In this document: positions 1-8,526 of the stretch, one piece after another
How the letters are laid out: the number at the start of each line of letters is the position of its first letter
Numbering within the stretch: the stretch's first letter is position 1
Origin: Ramicandelaber brevisporus
Taxonomy: Eukaryota; Kickxellomycota; Ramicandelaberales; Ramicandelaberaceae
DNA length: 33,110 nucleotides
Direction of reading: 5' to 3'
Assembly: GCA_025201865.1 (NCBI GenBank)
Contig: MU602876.1
Span: 4,565 to 37,674 of the forward strand
Notes under the pieces: generated by a model
Databases searched by the model: none
Seen by the model: only the letters and a program-made list of their open reading frames with translations
Told to the model about the DNA's origin: nothing
Position numbers and translations under genes: made by a program

Positions 1-389
1 CTTCTCATAATCATAATAATAATACTTCTACTGTTACAGATAACACTGATACTCTTCATTCTTAAACGACATTTCATCTATTCATTCATCCTTTCATTCA
101 TCCTTTCTTCTTTCCTTCCTTGATTGTTTATTCTTTTTTGTCTTTATTGCACAGTTCTCTCACTGGTTCTTTTGGTTTGTTTGTTTTCCATTGAAAATAA
201 TCTCTCTTTCTCTCCTGTATTCTTTTTATCCCTCTCTCTCTACTTCTCTCCTCTCTTTCCTCTCTCTCAAGTGTTTTGCTGTAAACAAACAAAGACAGCA
301 CTTCGCTTCATAACAAATCACAGCGAACACAAACAAATAACAACAAGAATAACAAGAATAACAAGAATAGCAACAACGACGTACAGCAA
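1..389 (+). promoter_or_regulatory. Upstream region and leader of the HMMR-like gene
   Basis: No gene is visible here. The segment is strongly pyrimidine-rich (many CTTTC and TCTCTC runs up to about 270). It then changes to an A/C-rich leader with repeated AACAAGAAT and CAACAA units (about 285-389) directly before the ATG at 390. A pyrimidine-rich tract followed by an A/C-rich leader is common for fungal core promoters and unstructured 5' leaders. The transcription start cannot be fixed from sequence alone. Confidence 0.4.
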
Positions 390-3300
390 ATGGGGAATGG
401 GAACATCTTTGACGTCAAGAATACAGCGCCTAGTCCGACACGTTACGAGGTTCCAGTTCGCTTTGAATCCAAACACAAGCGATATGGATTCATTAGCCAG
501 GCTGATCGGTTTGCTGAGCCAAAGAACGATCTCGGCCCTGGCTTGCGTCCGCTTGGGGAAGACTCTTCTACAACCACAGCCACTACATCCACTACAACAG
601 TATCAGCAGCAGCTTTATCCAATATGAATCGAAAGAGAAAGACTACTGCGAGAACACCTTCAAAGTCGTCAAACAACAGCAAGGATAACGAGGATGAGTT
701 GGATGGAGAAGAGAATGGACGCGTATCAAAGAAGATTGTAATTCCAACAACATCGTCATTTAATAGCGGAGGCGGTGGAGCAGTGGCTGTATCGCGCCGT
801 TCATCGGGTCGCCTCAGCAGTATGAATCACTCGAATGCAAATGTTGGTAGAAGTAGTGCTAGTAGTAACAGTGGTATTGGAATTGGTATTGGAATGGCAA
901 GACCAGATCAGCGCTTAAAATGTGAGAATAGCAAATTGAAGTCAGAGACTGAGAAGCTGCGGCAACGGATAGACTCAATGGAAAGAGCTCATAAAGTTGA
1001 AATTGACCAGTTGAAATTGAGAAATGCCGATAATGAAAAGAAGCTGCAAGATATTACTCGTGAAAAGTCATCATTAGCTTCACAGTTATCCACAAAGACT
1101 ACAGAATATACAAATTTGACTAAAGAACGTGATAATTTAAATCTGGCTTTAGAGAAGACTAAAAAGAATGCAGAATCATTAATGTCACACGAGTCTAAGT
1201 TACATCGCAATGGAACTGCGAATCAGAAGGCGAGCGAACAGCTGGAGAAGGTTAAATTACAATTGGAAGCTAAAACTGAAAAGCATCGAGAATTGGAAGG
1301 TGAGCTGAAGAAAACAAAGTTAGAATTGGCAAATTGCAGGAATGAAATGGACAAATTACGTCGAGAATTGGGTTCAAATACACGCAAAATGGAGGCAAAA
1401 GTAGAAGAATTGGCGACAGAGAAACAAAAGAAGGAGGATGAGGTTAAAGACAAGAGCCAACGATTGGCTACTTTACAACAGTTGTTTGATAAAATACAGT
1501 CACATTCTGATAATCAAAAGGAAAAGATTGCTAAATTGGCTCACGAGGGTGAAAGGCATCGTCAGCTATATTCAACCGATGTTGGAACATTGCAAAGCGC
1601 AAATAAAGAGCTGCGAAACGCATTGGATAGTACTAACTCAGCTTTGGAATCTACAAAGAATGAATTACAATCTATTACTGCAAAGTTGAACTCAAAGACT
1701 CAAGAAGCTGCAAACACTGCCCAAATGCTGGAATCTGCTGCATTGAATATTGAACAATTGGAATTACAGTGCAAGGAATTGACGCAAGCTCAAACCCAAT
1801 TAATGCGTAGTAACGATGAAGCGATGCAGGAGATTCAAGCTGAGCATCAACAGACTCTAGAGAATCTCAATTCGATACTAAACGAGACGCAAGGTGAACT
1901 GGAGCATACTCAGTTTGCATACAGCGAACTTCAGTCCCAATTCAGCACTTGTCAATCCGAGTTGAAGGCAGTCGAATCTACATGCAGTCAGCTGAATGCA
2001 AAGTGCACCAAGAGTCAGGCCGAGGCTGAGTCTGCTCATGCTCATTTGCAATCGATCAAGTCTGAGCTGGATGCAGCGATGGCTACTATCGACTCTACAT
2101 CTGCTGCTGCCAAACAACAGGCTGCCGATCACGCTGCCGCCGTCAAGAAGCTCCAAGAATCACATGCTGATTCAGAGCGCCGCATCCGAGGTGAGCTGGC
2201 AGATGTCCAAGGCAAGTTGTCAACTATGGTCTCTGAGCGAGGTACTTTGTCCAAGCAATTGGCATCTGTCACCACTGAGCGCAACAACTTGACCAGCCAG
2301 CTGTCTGCCATGACTGCTGAGCGCAACAATCTCGCCAGCGATTTGATGTCGGCAATGGAGCGCGTTTCCAGCCTGACTGCAGAGCAAGAACGACTGGACA
2401 CTGAGAGTCGCGAGCGTGAGCTGGAGCATCAAACTGAATTGAACTCTCTTCGCAGCGAATGGGATCGTACCAGTGCTGAGCTCACTGCCACTACATTAGC
2501 TCTATCCGAATCCACCAAACATGCTGATCAGATTGAGCTGCGCATTACCACTTTGGAATGTGGATTGGAGGCATCAAAGATGCATGCAGAGGAACTCGAG
2601 CAACACTTGAAGCAGACAAAGGCCAAGGCTACTCGCACTGAAGAGACGTTGACCAAGCAGTATGAGTCTCAGTTGACTGCCGTGCGCACAGAATTGAAGA
2701 CGGCAACTGGTGATATCAAGCGCCTGCAGAAGAGTCTGGATGCTGAACAGCGCAACTCTGCCGATTTAAGCCAGCAACTGGAGACTAAGCAAGCTGAGCT
2801 GAACAAGCTAACAGTCAAGTACCGCAACAATGTAGATGGTCTCAACAGCGAGTTGGCTCAAGCACAGTCTGAGCTCAACAAACTGCAACAGCAATTCAAC
2901 TCAAAGCAAGGTGAGATGGCCAAGCTCACTGCCAAACACATCAAAGAGACTGAGAATTTGAACAAGATGCTGCGTGATTCTCAAGTAGATGCTGATAGCC
3001 TGCGTACCCAGCTCCAATCTGCTCTGGATAGTGTGGAAGCTGCCATTATCAAACGTGACGAGGATGTGACCATCATGACCGAGAAGCTAACTCTTGCTCG
3101 TTCTGATGCATCAACTCTCAAGCGTGAGCTCGAGTCAGCACAAAAGAAGCTCGCTAATGCCGCTGAACAGCTCGAAACACTGCGTCGCGAGGGCACCATG
3201 TCTGCATCGGTCAAGACACGCATCGCAACATTGGAGGCTGAGAATGGCGAATTGCGTGCTGATTTGGACTCACAAACTCGCAGCATTACCAGCATCGAGT

Positions 3301-3704
3301 CACAACACAGTGCCGCTCTCGAGAGCATCAGCAAGGCACTGGAGCAAGAGCGTACTGCATTCGATTCACTGCGCCGTGAAATTGATCACCTGCGACTCCG
3401 CTCCGTTGAAGAGGAAGAGTCGCGTCATGAGCTCGAGGAACAGCTTCGTGCACAGGTTGAGTTCCTGGAGAAGAACAATGCATCGCTGTACGGCAAATTC
3501 ATGAAGGAGAGTGGTATGAATGCCAAGTTGATGGGTCATCAGAATCCAAATCAGAAGATTCACTATGTGCAAAGAATCAACTCTGAGAAGGGTAAATTGC
3601 AAGCCGAGAACAAGAAGTTACTGGGGGCACTGGAAGACGAAAGGGCACTGGTGAGAAGATTGAGAAGTGATATTGAAGCACTCAAGCCTGTCGGTGTATT
3701 CTAA
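390..3704 (+). CDS. Long coiled-coil protein resembling HMMR/RHAMM at both ends
   Basis: This encodes 1104 residues with no intron needed, starting at the ATG after the CAA-rich leader. Residues about 175-1095 are almost continuous coiled coil (Glu/Lys/Gln/Leu heptads). Two short terminal motifs are informative. Near the N-terminus, APSPTRYEV (13-21) followed by GFISQADRF resembles the start of animal hyaluronan-mediated motility receptor (APSP..YDV, then a Phe-x-x-Gln-x-x-x-Phe element). It also resembles sperm-tail PG-rich motifs, with GPG recurring near residue 50. Near the C-terminus, AKLMGHQNPNQKI (about 1045-1057) plus a basic leucine-zipper-like tail match the HMMR C-terminal centrosome/spindle-targeting region in both order and spacing. 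In animals HMMR is a microtubule and spindle-pole protein that works with TPX2, so a spindle or microtubule-organising role is inferred. The rod itself gives only generic coiled-coil similarity. Residues about 55-175 are Ser/Thr/Asn/Gly-rich and probably disordered. Confidence 0.85.
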   Translation: MGNGNIFDVKNTAPSPTRYEVPVRFESKHKRYGFISQADRFAEPKNDLGPGLRPLGEDSSTTTATTSTTTVSAAALSNMNRKRKTTARTPSKSSNNSKDNEDELDGEENGRVSKKIVIPTTSSFNSGGGGAVAVSRRSSGRLSSMNHSNANVGRSSASSNSGIGIGIGMARPDQRLKCENSKLKSETEKLRQRIDSMERAHKVEIDQLKLRNADNEKKLQDITREKSSLASQLSTKTTEYTNLTKERDNLNLALEKTKKNAESLMSHESKLHRNGTANQKASEQLEKVKLQLEAKTEKHRELEGELKKTKLELANCRNEMDKLRRELGSNTRKMEAKVEELATEKQKKEDEVKDKSQRLATLQQLFDKIQSHSDNQKEKIAKLAHEGERHRQLYSTDVGTLQSANKELRNALDSTNSALESTKNELQSITAKLNSKTQEAANTAQMLESAALNIEQLELQCKELTQAQTQLMRSNDEAMQEIQAEHQQTLENLNSILNETQGELEHTQFAYSELQSQFSTCQSELKAVESTCSQLNAKCTKSQAEAESAHAHLQSIKSELDAAMATIDSTSAAAKQQAADHAAAVKKLQESHADSERRIRGELADVQGKLSTMVSERGTLSKQLASVTTERNNLTSQLSAMTAERNNLASDLMSAMERVSSLTAEQERLDTESRERELEHQTELNSLRSEWDRTSAELTATTLALSESTKHADQIELRITTLECGLEASKMHAEELEQHLKQTKAKATRTEETLTKQYESQLTAVRTELKTATGDIKRLQKSLDAEQRNSADLSQQLETKQAELNKLTVKYRNNVDGLNSELAQAQSELNKLQQQFNSKQGEMAKLTAKHIKETENLNKMLRDSQVDADSLRTQLQSALDSVEAAIIKRDEDVTIMTEKLTLARSDASTLKRELESAQKKLANAAEQLETLRREGTMSASVKTRIATLEAENGELRADLDSQTRSITSIESQHSAALESISKALEQERTAFDSLRREIDHLRLRSVEEEESRHELEEQLRAQVEFLEKNNASLYGKFMKESGMNAKLMGHQNPNQKIHYVQRINSEKGKLQAENKKLLGALEDERALVRRLRSDIEALKPVGVF

Positions 3705-4024
3705 ACCTCTTTCTCCTCCATCAGTTTAATCAACCACAAACACAAACACATGTTCTTTTTCCATACTGTACTTTGCCTATCGTCATAATCTTTGTTTACT
3801 TACTTCTTACTATTCCTTTTTATTACTATTACTATTATTGTTTCAATCTTTTGTTTACTCTAATCTATATCCATACTGCGGATTCCTTTACAGAGAGAAA
3901 GTGAGAGAGAAATCATTCTGCTTGAAAGATCAAAACAAACAAACTGCAAACTGCAAACTGCAAAAAGAATAATAATAACAACAGACCTGATTAGTACCAG
4001 ACTTTGATCGTCAACACCAACAGT
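3705..4024 (+). other. Intergenic, HMMR-like 3' end to RFC3 start
   Basis: This spacer lies between two genes on the same strand, with no open frame of note. The first half is T-rich, as expected of a 3' UTR. The last 90 bases are A/C-rich, with ACTGCAA repeated three times at about 3943-3963 and AATAATAATAACAACA just before the RFC3 ATG. This repeats the leader style of the preceding gene. Confidence 0.5.
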
Positions 4025-5146
4025 ATGAGCGACGCCGACATGGATATCGACGATGAGTTCCAGCAACTCAACACTACTCTCAAGGGCAAGGGCAAGGGCA
4101 AAACCTCTTCATCTTCAGCAACAGCAGCAACAGCAGCAGCAACAGCAGCGGCTGATCAAACTCATCAAAGTTTACCATGGGTTGAAAAGTACCGCCCAAC
4201 CGAACTGGACGAGCTCGTCTCTCAAAACGACATTATCACCACCATCAACCGCTACATTGCCAATGACCAGATGCCTCATCTCCTCTTTTACGGTCCGCCT
4301 GGCACTGGCAAATCAACAACCATCTTAGCCATCGCTCGCAAACTGTATGGCATCACCGACATGAAGAAAATGGTTCTGGAGCTCAACGCATCGGACGACC
4401 GTGGTATTGATGTGGTGCGCGATCAAATCAAAAACTTTGCCAGCACGCAAATGCTGTTCTCAAAGGGATACAAGCTGATCATTTTGGACGAGGCCGATGC
4501 AATGACTCAGCAGGCTCAGGCGGCATTGCGCAGAGTCATTGAAAAGTATACGCGCAACGTTCGTTTTTGCATCATTTGTAACTATGTGAGCAGAATTATT
4601 CCGGCTGTGCAATCACGCTGCACGAGGTTTAGATTTAGCCCATTGAAGCCAGAGTTGATGGCTGCGCGTTTGGATTATGTGATTGAGCAAGAACGCGTAA
4701 ACATTTCTATGGATGGACGTGAGGCAATTCTGAAGCTGTCGAATGGAGACATGCGCCGTGTGCTGAATATCTTGCAGGCGTGCCATGCTGCTTCGGATCA
4801 GAGTGAGAATGGGAAGGCGATTGATGAGAACAGCGTGTATGTGTGCACAGCCCATCCAACTCCCGAGGATGTGCGCAATGTGCTGGAATGGATGCTGAAC
4901 GAAGAGTTTACAACGGCTCAGCAGCGGATCTCGCGGCTTAAGACTGAGAAGGGCTATGCGCTGAATGATATCGTTACAGAATTGCTGCCGATTGTTATGC
5001 AGATTGAGTTTTCTTCCAAGGTGCTCGCATACATCTTGAGCGGAATGGCTGATATTGAATACAAGATGAACTGCGGTGCGACAGAAGCCATCCAGACATC
5101 GGCACTGATTGGTGTATTCCGCAGTGCTGTCGACATGTCCTTCTAA
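4025..5146 (+). CDS. RFC3: Replication factor C subunit 3 (clamp loader small subunit)
   Basis: This encodes 373 residues, starting at ATG 4025; an upstream in-frame TTG at 4004 is not a likely start. The protein is an AAA+ ATPase subunit of the RFC complex, which loads the PCNA clamp at primer-template junctions in nuclear replication and repair. It matches yeast Rfc3 / human RFC5 along its length: the LPWVEKYRP opening, Walker A GPPGTGKST (90-98), NASDDRGID, Walker B with DEAD (155-158), the clamp-loader SRC motif (197-199, followed by TRFRF), and the Rfc3/RFC5-like MADIEYK stretch near the C-terminus. The only departure is a Ser/Thr/Ala-rich insertion at about residues 28-46, before the RFC box. 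It lies downstream of the coiled-coil gene and converges on the carboxylase gene, with only 127 bases between the stops. The product is essential in yeast. Confidence 0.95.
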   Translation: MSDADMDIDDEFQQLNTTLKGKGKGKTSSSSATAATAAATAAADQTHQSLPWVEKYRPTELDELVSQNDIITTINRYIANDQMPHLLFYGPPGTGKSTTILAIARKLYGITDMKKMVLELNASDDRGIDVVRDQIKNFASTQMLFSKGYKLIILDEADAMTQQAQAALRRVIEKYTRNVRFCIICNYVSRIIPAVQSRCTRFRFSPLKPELMAARLDYVIEQERVNISMDGREAILKLSNGDMRRVLNILQACHAASDQSENGKAIDENSVYVCTAHPTPEDVRNVLEWMLNEEFTTAQQRISRLKTEKGYALNDIVTELLPIVMQIEFSSKVLAYILSGMADIEYKMNCGATEAIQTSALIGVFRSAVDMSF

Positions 5147-5150
5147 TTAA

Positions 5151-5187
5151 CAAACACACACAAACACACACACAAACACACACACAG
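5151..5187. repeat. (CA)n-like microsatellite with AAAC interruptions
   Basis: Runs of CACACA interrupted by CAAACA occupy the short convergent spacer between the RFC3 and PCCB stop codons. It is a simple repeat with no coding content. Confidence 0.85.
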
Positions 5188-5273
5188 ATGCATCTCCCTT
5201 ATATGTATCTTGGTTATGGGTTTTGTTTTTGTTTTAAGAAGTTTTGAACAGGATTGACTTAATTATTTTGTCA

Positions 5274-6908
5274 TTAGAGAGGAACATTGCCATGCTTCTT
5301 CCATGGGTTGGACTGCTGCTTGTTCTCAAGCACCTGCAGATCCTCAATGATGCGTCTGCGAGTTTCCGATGGCTTGACAATATCGTCCAGGAAACCGCGC
5401 TGAGCAGCTGGCAGCGGGTTAGCAAACTTCTCAATGTACTCCGCCTCGGCCTGAGCACGGTTCTCCTTGTTACGGAAAATAATCTCGACAGCTCCCTTGG
5501 CACCCATGACGGCAATCTCAGCCGTTGGCCAGCCGTAGTTGATGTCACCGCGCAGATGCTTCGATGCCATGACATCGTAGGCACCGCCATAAGCCTTGCG
5601 AGTAATGATGGTGATCTTGGGGACGGTGGCCTCGGCATAGGCGTAGAGAAGCTTGGCACCGTGGCGAATGATACCGTTGTGCTCTTGACCGGTACCTGGC
5701 AAGAAACCTGGCACATCGACAAGAGTAATGATCGGGATGTTGAAGGCGTCGCAGAAGCGAACGAAGCGAGCAGCCTTGACGGAAGAGTTGATGTCGAGCA
5801 CACCAGATGAGACCAATGGCTGGTTGCCGACGATGCCGACAGTGCGGCCATTCATGCGCGAGAAACCAATGATGATGTTCTTGGCGTAATCTGGCATGAT
5901 TTCAAAGAAGTTGCCATCGTCGACAAGGCGAGACACGACGTTCTTCATGTCGTAAGCCTTGGTGGAATCAGCCGGCACAATGGTGTCGAGAGCAGTGTCG
6001 GCGCGATCGACAGAGTCAGCAGTGAAGCGGGCCGGTGGGTTCTCGCGGTTGGACAGTGGCAAGAAGTCAATGAGCTCGCGCAGACGAGCCAGCGCCTCGA
6101 TGTCATTCTCAAAGGCATTGTGGGCAACACCAGACTTGACAGTGTGCGTCTTGGCACCGCCGAGCTCTTCCTGAGTGACAGCCTCGTTCGTCACAGCCTT
6201 GACGACATCCGGACCAGTGACAAACAGGTACGAAGTGTCGCGCACCATGAACGTGAAATCGGTCAGTGCAGGCGAGTACACGGCGCCACCAGCACATGGA
6301 CCCATAATCATTGAAATCTGCGGAATCACGCCAGATGCCATGACGTTGCGCTGGAAGATATCGGCGTATCCCGCCAGCGAGTCCACACCTTCCTGGATAC
6401 GAGCACCTCCAGAGTCATTCAGACCAATGAACGGCGCACCGACCAGCATGGCCTTGTCCATAACCTTGCACACCTTCTGGGCCTGGGTCTTTGACAAACT
6501 GCCGCCAAATGCAGTGAAATCGTGGCTGAACACAAACACAGTGCGGCCGTTGACCTTGCCTTGGCCGGTAACAACGCCATCACCAGTGATCTTGTTCTTT
6601 TCCATGCCAAAGTCGACGCATTGATGCTCGACAAAGGCATCGTATTCGCGGAAGCTGCCCTTGTCAAGCAGCAGGTCGAGGCGCTCGCGGGCAGTCAGCT
6701 TGCCGCGGTTGTGCTGTGCCTCGATACGCTTGAGGCCACCGCCGAGACGAGACTCTTCGCGCTTCTTTTCAATCCGATCGGCAACCGACACCCCTTTGGC
6801 GCCAACTGCAGCGGTGGAGTTGAGACGAGTGAATTGGAGACGGGCAGCGGTGATGGACGCGAGGCTGTTTGCGCCGCGTGCTGCAACGAGCCGACCGAAC
6901 GAGATCAT
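5274..6908 (-). CDS. PCCB: Propionyl-CoA carboxylase beta subunit, mitochondrial
   Basis: This encodes 544 residues, close to the usual length (human PCCB is about 540). The product is the carboxyltransferase subunit that moves CO2 from biotin to propionyl-CoA, giving methylmalonyl-CoA in the mitochondrial matrix. The first ~35 residues ([15 protein letters not shown] and on) are Arg/Ser/Ala-rich without acids, like a matrix presequence. Crotonase-fold motifs occur in order: [36 protein letters not shown] (N-half), [20 protein letters not shown] and [15 protein letters not shown] (C-half). Asp445 in GGAYDVM corresponds to the residue that sets propionyl- over acetyl-CoA preference in Streptomyces PccB, and it separates this protein from the methylcrotonyl-CoA enzyme. 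The biotin-carrying alpha subunit is not in the window. Most Dikarya use the methylcitrate cycle instead, so the gene points to an early-diverging fungus. Confidence 0.95.
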   Translation of the reverse strand: MISFGRLVAARGANSLASITAARLQFTRLNSTAAVGAKGVSVADRIEKKREESRLGGGLKRIEAQHNRGKLTARERLDLLLDKGSFREYDAFVEHQCVDFGMEKNKITGDGVVTGQGKVNGRTVFVFSHDFTAFGGSLSKTQAQKVCKVMDKAMLVGAPFIGLNDSGGARIQEGVDSLAGYADIFQRNVMASGVIPQISMIMGPCAGGAVYSPALTDFTFMVRDTSYLFVTGPDVVKAVTNEAVTQEELGGAKTHTVKSGVAHNAFENDIEALARLRELIDFLPLSNRENPPARFTADSVDRADTALDTIVPADSTKAYDMKNVVSRLVDDGNFFEIMPDYAKNIIIGFSRMNGRTVGIVGNQPLVSSGVLDINSSVKAARFVRFCDAFNIPIITLVDVPGFLPGTGQEHNGIIRHGAKLLYAYAEATVPKITIITRKAYGGAYDVMASKHLRGDINYGWPTAEIAVMGAKGAVEIIFRNKENRAQAEAEYIEKFANPLPAAQRGFLDDIVKPSETRRRIIEDLQVLENKQQSNPWKKHGNVPL

Positions 6909-7194
6909 AGTGTCAAGAGCAATCTACAATCGTGAACAAGAATGTGTGTGTGGTATTGTCACAGAGCCAGAACAGACAAACCGATGGCGAATCCACCAAA
7001 GACGAAGAAAAAAGAAAAGAAAAAACGACCGTGTGAATTTCGGACTTTGAGCGCAGCCGAATCACGAAGCTGCGCACACATCCGATTCCGATGTCATGGT
7101 CATGTGGTTTAAAAGTTCAAATGACATGTCACTTGAAGTAGCATGATTGAATCAACATAACAGACAAAAAGAAAGAAGGGGAGCGGTGTTTAGC
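6909..7194 (-). promoter_or_regulatory. PCCB upstream region / PanC 3' region
   Basis: Both flanking genes run leftward, so this 286-base spacer holds the PCCB promoter and leader and the end of the PanC transcript. A purine-rich block (about 7000-7025) lies on the plus strand. A short inverted repeat, ATGTCAT (7091-7097) with ATGACAT (7121-7127), overlaps the perfect palindrome TGACATGTCA (7122-7131). It is a possible protein-binding site, but no factor can be named. Confidence 0.3.
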
Positions 7195-8232
7195 TTAGAA
7201 CTTGAAGTTGAGTAGGACGTTGTCGATGATGCGAGTCTTGCCGAGTTTGACAGCGCCAGAGAAGATTGCACCATGGTCTGTCATGCTGTCAACTTCGGAA
7301 AGCGTATCTGGATCAGCAATGCTCAAGTACTCCAGTGTGGCACGCGGCTCCTTTGAAATGACAGCGTTGGCAGCATCTAGGATAGCCTGGCGAGATACCG
7401 GAGAAGAAGCACCGGCAGATTTGGCCACATTTTGACCAGCGAGCAACGCCTTGTACAGAACCGGAGCCGCAGCGCGATCCTCTGGTGACAGGTACACATT
7501 CCGGCTGCTCATTGCCAAGCCATCATGCTCGCGAATGGTTTCGCCCACAACAATCTCTGTTGGGATCAGCAGGTCGCGCACCAAGGATCTCACAACCACA
7601 CATTGCTGCACATCCTTTTGTCCAAAGAACGCCTTCTCAGGCTGCACTGCATTAAGCAGCTTGGTCACCACCGTTGCGACGCCACGGAAGAAGTGCGGAC
7701 GGATGCTGCCCTCCATCTGGTGTGACTGGTCAACAATTTCAACAAACGCGCCACGCTGCTTTGACCGCTCCAATGCAATTCCAACCGGATACATTTCGCT
7801 CACTTTGGGCACAAACACAACCACCGGCTCACTCGAGTTCGAGGCATCAAACGTACGTTGAATGGCAGCGAGGTCGGAATCGAGAGTTCGCGGGTACTTG
7901 TCCAAGTCCTCAGTCGGTGCAAACTGTGCGGGATTGACAAAAATGCTCATTACGACAGTATCGCACTGCTCACGCGCCTGCTTTGCAAGAGCCAAGTGAC
8001 CGTCGTGAAGCGCACCCATTGTAGGAACAAAGCCAATGGTCTTGCCACTGAGCAGCTGTTCACGACGCCAGCGACGAAATGCCGCAAGCTCATTAATGAC
8101 AACTGGCTTGATGCTACTACTGCTGCTGCTGCTGCTGAATGCTGAAGAGGTGGATGACATGTAACGAGCGAAATTGTATGCAGGAAACAAGAGGCGAGAT
8201 CGAGTTTGGCTGGCAACCACTGCGGTAAACAT
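7195..8232 (-). CDS. panC: Pantothenate synthetase (pantoate-beta-alanine ligase)
   Basis: This encodes 345 residues from the ATG at 8232; the frame is open further upstream but has only a GTG there. The enzyme joins pantoate and beta-alanine using ATP, the last step of pantothenate (vitamin B5) synthesis that feeds coenzyme A. Family motifs are complete: GFVPTMGALHDGHLAL with the HIGH-like D77-G-H79-L, VNPAQFAPTEDLDKYPR, HFFRGVATVVTKL, FGQKDVQQ, and the KMSKS-like MSSRN (241-245). The first ~25 residues (MFTAVVASQTRSRLL and on) are basic and hydroxylated without acids, so a mitochondrial presequence is possible; a poly-Ser stretch follows. A second start at MSSTSSAF would remove that presequence. 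It is divergent from TIM23 and next to a CoA-ester carboxylase gene, which may be coincidence. Fungal yeast homologues are named PAN6. Confidence 0.95.
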   Translation of the reverse strand: MFTAVVASQTRSRLLFPAYNFARYMSSTSSAFSSSSSSSSIKPVVINELAAFRRWRREQLLSGKTIGFVPTMGALHDGHLALAKQAREQCDTVVMSIFVNPAQFAPTEDLDKYPRTLDSDLAAIQRTFDASNSSEPVVVFVPKVSEMYPVGIALERSKQRGAFVEIVDQSHQMEGSIRPHFFRGVATVVTKLLNAVQPEKAFFGQKDVQQCVVVRSLVRDLLIPTEIVVGETIREHDGLAMSSRNVYLSPEDRAAAPVLYKALLAGQNVAKSAGASSPVSRQAILDAANAVISKEPRATLEYLSIADPDTLSEVDSMTDHGAIFSGAVKLGKTRIIDNVLLNFKF

Positions 8233-8526
8233 CGGAACCTGCTCTTTGACTGCTGCTGCTGCTGCTGTGTCGTCTTCGTCGGTCGGTCGGTCGGTCGAGA
8301 AGAAAGAAGAAGAAGAAAAAGGAACGACACAGAAAAGCTTCGAAAACGGCGGGACAAAGTGGCAACGGCACAAACACAAGCACAACAAACAGGTGATCTT
8401 CACAGTCTCTTTGTTCGAGTTCCGGCTTCAGTCCTGTTCTTCCTGTTTGCTCGAATAAAAAAAAAATCAACAGCTAAAAAAAAAGTCGACCAAGATCCAA
8501 TCTACTCACAGCCTTGATTTCTAACA
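8233..8526. promoter_or_regulatory. Shared divergent promoter, PanC / TIM23
   Basis: Only 294 bases separate the two ATGs, so both promoters must sit here. It contains a (TCGG)n run at 8278-8297, a purine-rich block AAGAAGAAGAAG near 8303, and two poly-A tracts (8456-8466 and 8476-8485) close to the TIM23 start that look like a nucleosome-free dA:dT element. No clear TATA box was seen, which suits housekeeping genes. Confidence 0.5.

Noticed and set aside
124-627. Open frame overlapping the start of the HMMR-like gene
   Set aside because: It begins at a TTG, encodes Ser/Leu/Phe runs from pyrimidine-rich promoter sequence, and overlaps a much better frame.
5244-5810. 188-codon plus-strand frame across PCCB
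   Set aside because: It is antisense to the conserved carboxyltransferase C-half, and its composition reflects the complement of PCCB codons.
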